DNA of 44,774 nt from JBBSTY01 sp038235385 (GCA_038235385.1 JBBSTY010000011.1:1-44774), one strand, 5' to 3'. Positions 1-8,040 are shown, counted from the stretch's first letter. The notes: generated by a model not told the origin, from the letters alone. Program-made: numbers and translations.

Positions 1-1
1 C

Positions 2-130
2 CTCACGCCGGCCGAGCCGGTGTGCTTCACCGTGGCCACCATCGCCAACGGCGCCATCTCCGACCCCTCGCCCGAGGTCTGTGCCTCGCCGAGCCCCGCG
101 CCCCCCTCCCCGGCCGAGGCGACCGGTTGA
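2..130 (+). CDS. C-terminal end of an upstream protein (partial)
   Basis: The reading frame is open from the left edge and stops at TGA 128-130, leaving 42 residues. The visible piece contains the stretch CFTVATIANGAISDPS and then a Pro/Ser/Ala-rich tail. A Cys-Phe-x-Val strand followed by a Ser-Pro rich end and a second Cys resembles the last strands of fibronectin type III-like modules at the C-terminus of some actinobacterial kinases and surface proteins. That family link is a guess from a short fragment. The next gene starts 28 bases later on the same strand and encodes an FHA protein, which would suit a kinase upstream, but the domain that would prove it lies outside the window. Confidence 0.6.
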   Translation, partial: LTPAEPVCFTVATIANGAISDPSPEVCASPSPAPPSPAEATG

Positions 131-158
131 CGACCCGGCCCCGACCCCCGAGAGCTCC

Positions 159-905
159 ATGACCATCGCCTCGCCCACCCCTCCCGACCCCCACGACCCC
201 GCCGCCACCCGGCTGAACCTCGAGTTCTGCGGGGAGTGGCACGCCATCGACCCGCCGGGCCCGTTCACCCTCGGACGTGAGGGCGACCTGGCCGTCGACG
301 ACAACCCCTACCTGCACCGGTCGTTCCTCGTGCTCCGCTGGGATCGCTTCTGGTGGCTCGACAACATCGGGAGCTCGCTCGCCGCGACGGTCAGCGACCG
401 CGACGGGGTCATGCACAGCTTCGTCGCCCCCGGGGCCACCTTGCCGCTCGTCTTCCCGGTCACCGACGTGCGCTTCACCGCCGGTCCCACCAGCTACCTG
501 TTGTCGTTGCACACCGAGGACGCGCCGCTGACCCTCTCGAGCTCGGTGGTCACCGGATCGGGGATGACCACCATGCGCCCGATGGCGCTCACCACCAACC
601 AGAAGCAGTTGGTGCTCGCGCTCGCCGAACCGGCGCTGCTGGCTTCGGGCAACGCGGCCAGCACCATCCCGTCGTCCGCGGTCGCGGCGGACCGCCTCGG
701 CTGGACCATCACCAAGTTCAACCGCCAGCTCGATGCCGTGTGCCAGAAGCTGGCCAAGGCCGGCGTGCGAGGACTGCACGGTGGCAGCACCCGGCTCGCC
801 ACGAGCCGTCGATCCCGCCTCGTCGAGTACGCCCTCGCCACGCGGTTGATCAGCGCCGAGGACCTGCCCCTCCTCGAGGCCAGCACGGCAACCGACGAGG
901 GGTGA
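159..905 (+). CDS. FHA domain protein with C-terminal helical (winged-helix-like) region
   Basis: This protein has about 248 residues. The region at roughly residues 35-105 has the FHA pattern: TLGRE, then conserved Asn/His in NPYLHRSF, a Trp-rich strand (RWDRFWWLDN), and a GSS turn. FHA domains bind phosphothreonine, so the likely role is reading a Ser/Thr kinase signal in the cytoplasm. Residues from about 145 onward are helical and basic (TNQKQLVLALAEPALL, then LGWTITKFNRQLDAVCQKL), as in a DNA-binding winged helix seen C-terminal to some actinobacterial FHA domains; this is inference. ATG 159 is chosen because the longer frame from 81 is Pro/Arg-rich shadow sequence overlapping the previous gene. 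A PASTA kinase is encoded about 3 kb away, a possible partner. Confidence 0.75.
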   Translation: MTIASPTPPDPHDPAATRLNLEFCGEWHAIDPPGPFTLGREGDLAVDDNPYLHRSFLVLRWDRFWWLDNIGSSLAATVSDRDGVMHSFVAPGATLPLVFPVTDVRFTAGPTSYLLSLHTEDAPLTLSSSVVTGSGMTTMRPMALTTNQKQLVLALAEPALLASGNAASTIPSSAVAADRLGWTITKFNRQLDAVCQKLAKAGVRGLHGGSTRLATSRRSRLVEYALATRLISAEDLPLLEASTATDEG

Positions 906-925
906 GTCCGGGGGAGCCTCGGGAG

Positions 926-941
926 TTGACCGGACGGTCAA
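926..941. promoter_or_regulatory. Perfect 7-2-7 palindrome, candidate repressor operator
   Basis: TTGACCG-GA-CGGTCAA is a perfect inverted repeat between the FHA gene and the SCP2 gene, 21 bases before a TANNNT box (963-968). Spacing, symmetry and the TT/AA ends in a GC-rich background fit a TetR-type operator. The regulator is not identifiable in the window. Confidence 0.5.
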
Positions 942-962
942 GCACCCCCGCGACCCGTCGGT

Positions 963-968
963 TAGGGT
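963..968 (+). promoter_or_regulatory. Probable -10 box (TAGGGT) for the SCP2 gene
   Basis: This is a TANNNT hexamer about 70 bases before the GTG start. The SCP2 gene also has a clear Shine-Dalgarno AAAGGAG at 1026-1032, so this transcript would carry a leader, unlike many other genes in the window. No convincing -35 box is seen at the standard spacing. Confidence 0.35.
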
Positions 969-1038
969 TCGACGCCGCCATGGATCGTGTCCGGCACGGG
1001 GGCCCATCGGGGGCCACGAACCAGCAAAGGAGTCACTC

Positions 1039-1452
1039 GTGGGTGACAAGTTTCCGTTTCTCAGCGACGAGTGGATGGACGCCGCCAAGGCCATCCGCGA
1101 CGAGAGCACCGGCCCGTCCGCCGCGCCGCCCCACGTCGTCAAGATGAACATGGTGATCACCGACGCGCCGTTCAACGACGGCGCCGAGATCCAAGCGCAC
1201 ATGGACACCTCCGAGGGTGAGATGAAGATGGACCTCGGCCACCTCGAGACGCCGGACCTCACGGTCACCGTCGACTACGACACCGCCAAGGCCATCTTCA
1301 TCGAGCAGAACGCCCAGGCCGGCATGCAGGCGTTCATGGCCGGCAAGGTCAAGGTGCAGGGCGACATGACCAAGCTGATGGCCATGCAGCAGGGGACCCC
1401 CGACCCTGAGGCCGCCGCCGTCGCCGAGAAGATCAAGGAGATGACCGCCTGA
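1039..1452 (+). CDS. SCP2 sterol-binding domain protein
   Basis: This 137-residue protein is almost entirely one SCP2 (sterol carrier protein 2) fold. The sequence shows the typical alternation of strands and helices ending in DLTVTVDYDTAKAIF and then FMAGKVKVQGDMTKLMAM, where G-K-[VI]-x-[VL]-x-G-D is the usual C-terminal SCP2 signature. Members bind lipids or acyl chains in a hydrophobic tunnel and have no catalytic centre; the ligand cannot be told from sequence. Length matches single-domain bacterial SCP2 proteins. GTG at 1039 is supported by AAAGGAG at 1026-1032. The gene is monocistronic, behind a palindromic operator candidate (926-941) and closed by a strong hairpin (1487-1512). Confidence 0.88.
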   Translation: MGDKFPFLSDEWMDAAKAIRDESTGPSAAPPHVVKMNMVITDAPFNDGAEIQAHMDTSEGEMKMDLGHLETPDLTVTVDYDTAKAIFIEQNAQAGMQAFMAGKVKVQGDMTKLMAMQQGTPDPEAAAVAEKIKEMTA

Positions 1453-1486
1453 GGCGTCATCATCGCCGGCGCTGCCGGTGAACGTT

Positions 1487-1512
1487 CGGGGGGCGCCGGT
1501 GGGCGCCCCCCG
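1487..1512. terminator. 11-bp perfect hairpin between convergent genes
   Basis: Arms 1487-1497 and 1502-1512 are perfectly complementary with a 4-base loop (GGTG). It sits 35 bases after the SCP2 stop and 13 bases after the convergent MFS stop, so it can end transcription from both sides. There is no U-tract, as is common for actinobacterial terminators. Confidence 0.75.
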
Positions 1513-1524
1513 TCGCGTCCGGGC

Positions 1525-3138
1525 TCAGCGGCCGCTCGTGGCCAGCACGGGGGTGCGGTCGGCCGGTTCGTCGACGGTCGTCGGCGCCGACCGGTTCCGT
1601 GGCAGCACGAAGCACGCGGCGAGCACACCGAAGCCGGCCGCGGCCGCGCCCACGAGGTAGGCCAGCGCGTAGGAGTCGACCTCACCGACCACCGACTCGC
1701 GGGACTGCTGGATGGTGACGAGGACCTGGATGCCCGCCACCACACCCACCTGCGACATCATCTGCTGGGCACCGCCGACCACGCCGAGATCGCGTTCGTC
1801 GACCGCGTTGGCGATCGCCGCCGCCATCGCGGGCGCGGTCATGCCCATGCCCACCCCCGAGAGCGCCAGCGCGACGACGATCACGATCAAGGGGTCGTCG
1901 AGGCCGACGGTGACGAACACGAGCATCGACGCGACCAGGAACAGCCCACCCACGACGGCGTTGATGCGCTCGCCGATGCGCACGGCCATCCACCCGGCGA
2001 TCGGACCGGCGATGGCGAAGGTGAGGGGTCGGGCCATCTGCACGAACCCCGTCACCGAGACGCTGTAGCCGAGTGCCTTCTGGAGGAGGAACGGGGTGAG
2101 GTAGAAGCCACCCATGTAGGCGAAGTTCGCGAAGAACTGGTTGACCATCGGGAACGCGAAGTTGCGCCGTCGGAAGTACCGCACGGGGATCAGCGGATGG
2201 GCGACGCGCTGCTCGTACCAGGCGAACCCACCGAGCAGGATCGGTCCGAGCGCGAAGCCGCCGAGCACGAGGGGATGGCTCCACCCGGCGTCGGGGGCGC
2301 GGTTGAGGGCGATGAGCATGCTCCCGACCCCGCCGGCCAACAGCAGCGAGCCGACCGCATCGAAGCGGGACCCCGGGGCCCGGCCGGTGTTGGGGAAGAT
2401 CGATCCGCAGATGGCGATGGTGGCGAAGGCCAGGGGTACCTGGGCGACGTAGATCCACCGCCAGCTGAACAGCTCGACCACGGGTCCGCCGATGACGACG
2501 CCGAGCACCGGGCCACCGGCGGCGACGAGCGACCAGTACCCGAGCGCCTGCGCCCGACGTTCGCGGGGGAACAACCGGTTGATCACGGCGAGCGACGCCG
2601 GGCCGGTCGCCGAGCCCACCGCGGCACCGAGCACCCGGAACACGATGAGGGCCGGGGCGCTCCACGCCACCGCCGTGAGCGCGGCGAACAGCGCGACCAG
2701 ACCCATGCTGATGAGGTAGGTCCGCTTGGCGCCGAACAGGTCGGCCAGCTTCCCGGCCCCCGGGGTGACGATCGCACCGAGCAGGATCGGACCGGTGATG
2801 GTCCAGATCAGCGCGCTCTCGCTGGTGTCGAGCTCGGCCGCGATGGTGGGGATGGCGACGGTCAGCACGGTGATGCCGAACCCGACCGAGAACAGGCCGA
2901 AGAGCGCCGCCGAGAGCACCAGCCACGGGTAGCGATCGCTGCGCTCGGCACGGGCCCGGACCCGGTGCTGCATCATCAGCGGCCACGGGACGACGGCGAT
3001 CTCCTCGACACCCGGCGCCTCGAGCCCGGCCTCGAGCTCGTCGATCAGCTCGCTGGCCGACGGCTCCGCCGGGCTGGCGTGGTCACCGATGCCGTCGGTG
3101 CCGTCGTCACCCCGACGTGCCCGACGATCGTTGCCCAT
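1525..3138 (-). CDS. MFS transporter, DHA2-type drug exporter
   Basis: This 537-residue multi-pass membrane protein has about 14 predicted hydrophobic segments, the layout of the DHA2 (drug:H+ antiporter-2) branch of the major facilitator superfamily. The loop between segments 2 and 3 carries the MFS motif A-like GKLADLFGAKRTYL, and segment 5 has the antiporter-type motif GGPVLGVVIGGPVVE. The family exports drugs, dyes or lipophilic cations using the proton gradient; the substrate is unknown. About 75 N-terminal residues are soluble and acidic before the first membrane span. ATG 3138 is chosen because a TAGCCT -10 box lies 7 bases upstream (leaderless). The frame is open further upstream, but that part looks non-coding. 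Confidence 0.88.
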   Translation of the reverse strand: MGNDRRARRGDDGTDGIGDHASPAEPSASELIDELEAGLEAPGVEEIAVVPWPLMMQHRVRARAERSDRYPWLVLSAALFGLFSVGFGITVLTVAIPTIAAELDTSESALIWTITGPILLGAIVTPGAGKLADLFGAKRTYLISMGLVALFAALTAVAWSAPALIVFRVLGAAVGSATGPASLAVINRLFPRERRAQALGYWSLVAAGGPVLGVVIGGPVVELFSWRWIYVAQVPLAFATIAICGSIFPNTGRAPGSRFDAVGSLLLAGGVGSMLIALNRAPDAGWSHPLVLGGFALGPILLGGFAWYEQRVAHPLIPVRYFRRRNFAFPMVNQFFANFAYMGGFYLTPFLLQKALGYSVSVTGFVQMARPLTFAIAGPIAGWMAVRIGERINAVVGGLFLVASMLVFVTVGLDDPLIVIVVALALSGVGMGMTAPAMAAAIANAVDERDLGVVGGAQQMMSQVGVVAGIQVLVTIQQSRESVVGEVDSYALAYLVGAAAAGFGVLAACFVLPRNRSAPTTVDEPADRTPVLATSGR

Positions 3139-3145
3139 CCGGGCC

Positions 3146-3151
3146 AGGCTA
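3146..3151 (-). promoter_or_regulatory. -10 box TAGCCT, leaderless promoter of the MFS gene
   Basis: A TANNNT hexamer on the minus strand ends 7 bases before ATG 3138, so transcription should start at or next to the start codon. No Shine-Dalgarno sequence is present there. Confidence 0.5.
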
Positions 3152-3277
3152 GGAGCCGACGCAGGAGTTGCCTCCGCCCGGACGCGCCACATCGGTCACA
3201 CCGACATGTCGCATCACCACCCTCGGTGGCGTGTCGTCGTGGTCGCCGTTCGGCGCCGCCGACCTCGTCGGGTTCGA

Positions 3278-5566
3278 TCAGTCGTCGGCGCCGGCACCGG
3301 ACGTGACGAGACCGACCCGCGACCCCGGCTTCACCTCGGTGCCCGCCGCCGGATCCGTGCGGGTGACGTCGCGCCGGGTCGATCCCTTGGTGCCCGACAC
3401 CTGCAGCCCGACGGCCTCCAGCTTCGCCTCGGCCTCGTCGACCGACAGACCCTTGACATCGGGCACCGTCACGAGCGGCGGTCCCTTGGAGACCACGATC
3501 GACACGGTGTCGCCGCGCGCCAGCGCCTTGCCGGGTGTGGGTGTGGCGCTGATCACCCGACCCTCGTCCACGGTCTCGCTGAACGCGGGATCGGCCACCG
3601 CCACGACGAGGCCGATGCCCTCGATCGCCGAACGGGCCTCCTCCTCGGTGGATCCCACGACGTCGGGCACCGTTCGGGGCGCCGGGCCGTCGGACACGAT
3701 GAGCCCGACGAAGTTGCGCTTCTGGATCCGCACCGGGGTGTCGGGACCGAGTGAGATCACGTGCTCTGCCGGGACCTCCTCGTCGTAACGGCGCTCGACC
3801 CCGCCGACGCCGAGGCCCACGGCCGCGAGCTCGGCCGACGCCTCGCTGAACGGGAGCCCGGCGAGGTCGGCGGGCACGGCGACGAACGGCTGACCTCTCG
3901 ACACCACCACCGAGATCGACCCGCCACGCGGGATCTCGACGCCCGACGCCGGGGTCTGGTCGATGACCTCGCCGTCGGGGACCGATTCGGAGAAGTCGGT
4001 GGTGGTCTCCACCGTCCACTCGTAGGGCGCGACGGTCTCGGCCACCTGATCGCCCGGTGTCCCGACGAGCTGGGGTGCAGAGAACCAGGGGACGCGGATC
4101 TCGTAGTACCAGTACGCGCCTGCTCCGGCGCCGATGCCGACCACCAGGAGCACCAGCAGCACGACGAAGGGCCACCGGCGGCGACGGGAGGCTTCGGCGG
4201 TGACGGGACCGCCGACGTGCACCACCGGATCGACCGACGCCGATGCGGACGCCACCCTCGCTCGGCGCTTGCGCTCGCGTCGTCCCGCCGGCTGATCCAC
4301 CGTCTCGGGATCGAGGTGATCGCTGGCATCGAAGAGGGTCGGCGGTGCGTCGATGGTGATCGAGGCCATCGCCGGTGCGGGCGGTTCGCCCTCCTCGGCA
4401 TCGACGACGGGCACGACGCCGCTCGGACGACCCGACCACCTCGCACCGTCGGGACCGGCATCGGTGTCGGTGACGGGGGCGATCGGTCGTCCGTCGTCGG
4501 TGATGTCGATCACCCCTGCGGCCGGCGGTGACGTCGGCGGTGCAGTCGCCGCGGCGGCGCCCATCGCGACGGCCGCCGCGCCCGCAGCGGCGCCGGCCAC
4601 CTGCACCCCGTCGAGCTCGGTGGGGTCGGCACCCGACAGGTCGATCCCGTCGCCCGACTCGGTGGGATCACGGTCGCCGAACTCGCCGGTGCGCACGCGC
4701 GCACCCGCCAACGCCAGCGGCTCGGGACGGTCGAAGGAGCTCGCCGCGGCCATCAGGGCGGCCCCGAACTCGGCGGCGTCGGGTCGGTGGGCGGGGTCGG
4801 GGTTGCCGGCCCACGCCAGCGCGGCCTGCAGGGCGCCGAGCGTGTCGGGGACGGGCAGCGGATGGTGGATGCGCGCCATCAGCGTGCCGATGGTGGTGTC
4901 GGCGGAGAACGGCACCTCGCCGGTGGCCGCCTCGACCATCACCAGCGCCAACGAGTAGACGTCGCTGCGACCATCGAGGGTCTCGCCCCGTGCCTGTTCG
5001 GGCGACGCGTAGCGGGCCGTGCCCAGCACCGCGCCCATGGGTTCGGTCCACGCCGCTTCGGCAAGGGCGCGCGCCAGACCGAAGTCGGCGATGCGCAACC
5101 GGGCGTCCTCGTCGAAGAGCAGGTTGGCGGGTTTGATGTCGCGGTGCACGAACCCGCGCCGATGCGCGTACTCCAGCCCGCGGGCGGTCTCGAGCCCCAC
5201 CAACAAGGTCTGGGACAGGCTCAGCGGCGGCACGGCGTCGAGGAGCGCCCGCAGGCTGCCGCCGCCGAGGTACTCGGTGACGATGTAGGGGATGTGGCTC
5301 TCCGGGTCCTCGCCCCAGTCGTAGATGGCCACGACGTGGGGGTGGTTGAGCGCCGCGGCCGCATGGGCCTCGGCCCGGAAGCGGCGCAGGAAGGCTTCGT
5401 CCTCGGCGAGGGCATCGTGCAGGATCTTGACCGCGACCCGCCGACGCAGGGTCAGGTCGTCGGCCAGGTACACCGAGGCCGACGCGCCCGTCCCCACCGG
5501 GGCCAGGAGGCGATATCGGCCGCTCAGCACCCGACCGACGCGGTCGATCACGCGAGACACAGCCAC
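3278..5566 (-). CDS. PASTA-domain serine/threonine protein kinase (PknB-like)
   Basis: This membrane kinase has 762 residues. An N-terminal kinase domain covers roughly residues 17-290, with a Gly loop at G25-T-G27, catalytic Lys47 in VAVK, HRD at 141-143 and DFG at 161-163, followed by the SPEQ motif. A long Ala/Pro/Asp-rich cytoplasmic linker leads to one membrane span near residue 490 (FVVLLVLLVVGIGAGAGAYW) and then four extracellular PASTA repeats. PASTA repeats bind muropeptides or lipid II, so the protein likely couples cell-wall state to phosphorylation, as PknB does. GTG 5566 is preferred to the upstream ATG because TACCCT lies 6 bases before it. The stop lies 139 bases before the MFS start. 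All catalytic residues are intact. Confidence 0.93.
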   Translation of the reverse strand: MAVSRVIDRVGRVLSGRYRLLAPVGTGASASVYLADDLTLRRRVAVKILHDALAEDEAFLRRFRAEAHAAAALNHPHVVAIYDWGEDPESHIPYIVTEYLGGGSLRALLDAVPPLSLSQTLLVGLETARGLEYAHRRGFVHRDIKPANLLFDEDARLRIADFGLARALAEAAWTEPMGAVLGTARYASPEQARGETLDGRSDVYSLALVMVEAATGEVPFSADTTIGTLMARIHHPLPVPDTLGALQAALAWAGNPDPAHRPDAAEFGAALMAAASSFDRPEPLALAGARVRTGEFGDRDPTESGDGIDLSGADPTELDGVQVAGAAAGAAAVAMGAAAATAPPTSPPAAGVIDITDDGRPIAPVTDTDAGPDGARWSGRPSGVVPVVDAEEGEPPAPAMASITIDAPPTLFDASDHLDPETVDQPAGRRERKRRARVASASASVDPVVHVGGPVTAEASRRRRWPFVVLLVLLVVGIGAGAGAYWYYEIRVPWFSAPQLVGTPGDQVAETVAPYEWTVETTTDFSESVPDGEVIDQTPASGVEIPRGGSISVVVSRGQPFVAVPADLAGLPFSEASAELAAVGLGVGGVERRYDEEVPAEHVISLGPDTPVRIQKRNFVGLIVSDGPAPRTVPDVVGSTEEEARSAIEGIGLVVAVADPAFSETVDEGRVISATPTPGKALARGDTVSIVVSKGPPLVTVPDVKGLSVDEAEAKLEAVGLQVSGTKGSTRRDVTRTDPAAGTEVKPGSRVGLVTSGAGADD

Positions 5567-5572
5567 TGGATC

Positions 5573-5578
5573 AGGGTA
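5573..5578 (-). promoter_or_regulatory. -10 box TACCCT, leaderless promoter of the kinase gene
   Basis: The hexamer ends 6 bases before GTG 5566 on the minus strand, which fixes the start and implies a leaderless transcript. Confidence 0.5.
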
Positions 5579-5602
5579 GTGGTTGGCCCCGGATGATCCG
5601 CG

Positions 5603-5636
5603 GCACCGGTCGGCCACGACGTCGACCGACCGGTGC
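5603..5636. promoter_or_regulatory. 11-bp inverted repeat in a divergent promoter region
   Basis: Arms GCACCGGTCGG (5603-5613) and CCGACCGGTGC (5626-5636) are exact reverse complements with 12 bases between them, and that spacer holds an 8-bp palindrome CGACGTCG (5617-5624). It lies 25 bases upstream of the kinase -10 box and about 100 bases upstream of the divergent gene at 5737. It could be a dimer operator or a cruciform-forming element. Confidence 0.5.
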
Positions 5637-5736
5637 GACGACACCGTCCCGATGGACCCGTTCGACCTGGCCGTGACCGTCGACACCGCCCCGCCGATGC
5701 CCGGTGTCGGGATCCTGTCGGGCAGAATGGGAACCC

Positions 5737-6138
5737 ATGCCCACCGCCGTCCGTCGCTCCATCATCGCCGTGCTGCTGCTGGTGGTCGCCGCCTCGGTGT
5801 ACGGACTGACCCAGCTCGACACCTCCACCTCCGATGCCTCGAGCGCCGTCGTGCAGTCGCTGTGGCCGGGGGACGGCGCCAAGATCCACCAGCAGGCACC
5901 CATCCAGATCGACCTCGAGACCGGCTGGGACGGTCGCCTCACGATCGCCGAGCGCGCCATCCCCGACGACCAGCTCGACCGGGTGCCCCAGCAGGGCAAG
6001 ATCGCCTTCCAGCCGGGTCCGGGCAAGGCGTTCGAGTTCTTCCCCGCCGGCCAGCAGTGCGCCACGCTGACGTACTGGCAGATCCGCACCGGACCGGAGC
6101 AGTCGTTCGAGCGCCGCTGGTGCTTCACCGTGATCTGA
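5737..6138 (+). CDS. Small membrane-anchored extracytoplasmic protein of unknown function
   Basis: This protein has 133 residues. After a short basic start (MPTAVRRS) there is one hydrophobic segment at about residues 9-26, an uncleaved signal anchor or signal peptide without a lipobox. The rest is soluble and would lie outside the membrane. It contains two Cys residues, in QQCATLTYW and RRWCFTVI, placed to form a disulfide near the C-terminus, and a segment resembling an Ig-like fold (SLWPGDGAKIHQQAPIQIDL, reading as 'power, polarity, domain' strands). I do not recognise the family. It is divergent from the PASTA kinase, sharing its control region, so a link to the envelope is plausible. ATG 5737 is chosen because the earlier ATG at 5704 precedes the hydrophobic start with an atypical segment. 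Confidence 0.75.
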   Translation: MPTAVRRSIIAVLLLVVAASVYGLTQLDTSTSDASSAVVQSLWPGDGAKIHQQAPIQIDLETGWDGRLTIAERAIPDDQLDRVPQQGKIAFQPGPGKAFEFFPAGQQCATLTYWQIRTGPEQSFERRWCFTVI

Positions 6139-6158
6139 CCGATCTGACCGATCTGACC
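6132..6158. repeat. Three tandem copies of a 9-mer over a stop codon
   Basis: GATCTGACC is repeated exactly three times (6132-6140, 6141-6149, 6150-6158). The first copy contains the stop codon of the upstream gene, and the third forms the left arm of the hairpin at 6151-6184. Confidence 0.9.
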
Positions 6159-6184
6159 GGCCGACCGATCGGATCCGGTCAGAT
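6151..6184 (+). terminator. 10-bp hairpin after the anchored-protein gene
   Basis: ATCTGACCGG (6151-6160) pairs perfectly with CCGGTCAGAT (6175-6184). The 14-base loop itself contains the palindrome CCGATCGG (6165-6172). It begins 13 bases after the stop codon; no U-tract follows. Confidence 0.6.
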
Positions 6185-6354
6185 GGACGTCCTGCGAACG
6201 GGCTCGACGGTCCATCCGTGCTCGATGCACGGCGCCCCGAGCGCGCCGGCGGCGGACGCGAGCTCCTGCGTGCGTAGCACGTTCGGTGATTCGATTTGGA
6301 CGAGGCCGTCGACCGGGTGGCCGGCGGTCGACCCGCGCCGGGCATACTCGGTCG

Positions 6355-7218
6355 ATGTGTGATCTGCTCGTCGCCCTGCCGGCTGCCACCGCGGACGGGC
6401 GAACGCTGTTCGCGAAGAACAGCGACCGGCCGCCGACGGAGACGCAGGTCCTCGAGTGGTTGGCCCCGCGGCGCGAGACGGTGACGACCACCACCTACCT
6501 GCGCATCGAAGGTCCGGCGAGCGGGACGACCCTCGGGGTCCTGGGGTCGCGGCCCGCGTGGATGTGGGGACTCGAGCACGGCGTCAACGAGGCCGGGGTC
6601 GCGGCCGGCAACGCGACGATCTACACCACGACCGATCCGCGCCGTCACCCGCCGGCGCTGACCGGCATGGACCTCGTGCGCCTGGCGCTCGAGCGGGCCA
6701 CCACCGCCGCCGACGCAGTCGTGGTCGTCGCCGAGGCCATCGACCGGTGGGGCCAGGGTGGGTCGGGCCACGAGCACGCCGACCGGCCGTACTGGTCGTC
6801 GTTCCTCGTGGCCGACGCCACGGAGGGGTGGGTGGTCGAGACGTCGGGCCGCGACGTCGTCGCCCTCGAGGTCGAGCGCAGTTGGGCCACGTCGAACCGC
6901 ACCACGATCCCGGCGTTCGATGCCGCCCACCGCCACCCCCGCCAGCCGGTCGAGCGTCTGGTCGACCCCCGACTCGCGGCCAGCCGGGCGGTGCTCGCCG
7001 AGGAACCGGTCACCGTCGACGCCCTGAAGGCGCACCTGGCGAGCCACGTCGGTGGCGAGGACGGGTGGACCATCTGCATGCACGTCGACGGTGTCGAGGA
7101 GACCCGATCGTCGATGGTCGTCGAGCTCGGCGGGGATGGGCCGGTCGTCTGGGCCGCTCCGGGGTCCCCGTGCCGCACCCCGTTCTCGGCGCAGGCGGTC
7201 GGGTCCCCATCTGCCTGA
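6355..7218 (+). CDS. Secernin-like C69 family dipeptidase / Ntn hydrolase
   Basis: This protein has 287 residues. It starts MCDLLVALPAATADG and continues with FAKNSDR, the N-terminal signature of peptidase family C69 and secernins. After Met removal, Cys2 becomes the N-terminal nucleophile of the Ntn-hydrolase fold. Other family marks are the Trp-Gly-Glu-His stretch (WMWGLEHGVNEAGVAAGN) and SSFLVAD followed by WVVET. C69 enzymes cleave dipeptides; secernins are the eukaryotic branch, and the substrate of bacterial homologues is generally unknown. No signal peptide is present, so it acts in the cytoplasm. ATG 6355 is required to place Cys at position 2. The frame is open further upstream, but that part is out of family. 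A weak CATACT box lies 6 bases before the ATG. Confidence 0.87.
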   Translation: MCDLLVALPAATADGRTLFAKNSDRPPTETQVLEWLAPRRETVTTTTYLRIEGPASGTTLGVLGSRPAWMWGLEHGVNEAGVAAGNATIYTTTDPRRHPPALTGMDLVRLALERATTAADAVVVVAEAIDRWGQGGSGHEHADRPYWSSFLVADATEGWVVETSGRDVVALEVERSWATSNRTTIPAFDAAHRHPRQPVERLVDPRLAASRAVLAEEPVTVDALKAHLASHVGGEDGWTICMHVDGVEETRSSMVVELGGDGPVVWAAPGSPCRTPFSAQAVGSPSA

Positions 7219-7346
7219 CCGGACCGAGTCCTGCCGAGCACGTGCTGACCGGTGATGAGGACGACCTCGAGCTGTTGTCTGCGGCCTGTCCGAACGTCCA
7301 CATCGAGAAGATCTGCGTGGCCCCGTTCGCCATCCCCGAACAGCTG

Positions 7347-7982
7347 TCAGATGGCGGCGAGCAACGCGTCGACGCGGGCGATCGCCGGAGCGGCATCGGC
7401 TTCGACGAGGACGCCGATCATGCCGACGGCCTCCGACCCGGTGATGTTCCCCGGGAAGTCGTCGAGAAAGACGGTCCGTTCCGGGGCGACGCCGCCGATC
7501 TCGGCGAGCGTGTGCTCGTAGATCCGCGGATCGGGTTTGCGCATGCCCACGGCGCTCGAGTCGACGGCAGCGTCGAAGAGCTCCTCGACCGGCATGAGCT
7601 TCTGCCAGAAGTCACGGCCCTCGGCGATGTTGTTGGTGAGCAGGGCGGTCTTGAGGCCCCGAGCGCGCACCCGGCGCACCAACGCCACCATCTCCTCGTT
7701 GACCCCGCCGTCGCTCACGAGTGCGTTCATCATCTCGAACAGGTCGAGCTCGTAGCCCTGGTCGCGCCCCAGAGCGAGGATCTGATCGCGCGCCGACACG
7801 ATGTCGAGCTGGCCCCGTTCGGCCTGGTGCCACGGGTGGTCGGTGTCACGGTCGTACGGGCCGAACACGATGGCGATGGTCTGATCGAACGACGCGCCCT
7901 GGGCCTCTCCGACCGAGCGGAGCGCCTCGAACGGCGACCCGATGAAGACGCCGCCGAAGTCGAACACCACCGCCTCGATCAT
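7347..7982 (-). CDS. HAD-superfamily hydrolase (subfamily IA)
   Basis: This protein has 211 residues. HAD motif I is at the N-terminus (VVFDFGGVF, where the first Asp is the nucleophile and the second position is FGG rather than the D-x-D of many phosphatases). Motif II is LLTNN, motif III is the Lys in GMRKPDPRIY, and motif IV is FLDD. A helical cap (residues about 18-85) identifies subfamily IA with a C1 cap. The FDFGGV form is shared with the YihX/epoxide-hydrolase N-terminal-like branch, where the general acid Asp is replaced. That makes the exact activity uncertain (phosphatase of a small sugar phosphate, or a relative). It converges with the C69 gene, leaving 128 bases without a recognisable gene, and is divergent from the next membrane protein. 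Confidence 0.87.
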   Translation of the reverse strand: MIEAVVFDFGGVFIGSPFEALRSVGEAQGASFDQTIAIVFGPYDRDTDHPWHQAERGQLDIVSARDQILALGRDQGYELDLFEMMNALVSDGGVNEEMVALVRRVRARGLKTALLTNNIAEGRDFWQKLMPVEELFDAAVDSSAVGMRKPDPRIYEHTLAEIGGVAPERTVFLDDFPGNITGSEAVGMIGVLVEADAAPAIARVDALLAAI

Positions 7983-8026
7983 GGTCACAGCTTGGCGGTC
8001 AGGCGCCGACGGGGGCGAATCGAGGT

Positions 8027-8040
8027 GGGTCCCAGGACCC
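8027..8040. promoter_or_regulatory. Short 6-2-6 palindrome between divergent genes
   Basis: GGGTCC-CA-GGACCC lies in the 103-base gap between the HAD start (7982) and the sulfatase start (8086). It is a perfect dyad, but six base pairs in GC-rich DNA can arise by chance. Confidence 0.25.

Noticed and set aside
27..1268. Long antisense frames such as minus 27-1268, minus 1682-2986 and plus 10294-12123
   Set aside because: These are Arg/Gly-rich shadows of the real genes on the other strand, caused by the high GC content.
7219..7346. Remnant gene between the C69 and HAD genes
   Set aside because: One frame reads plausibly for about 35 codons (LELLSAACPNVHIEK), but it has no start, no ribosome-binding site and no recognised family.
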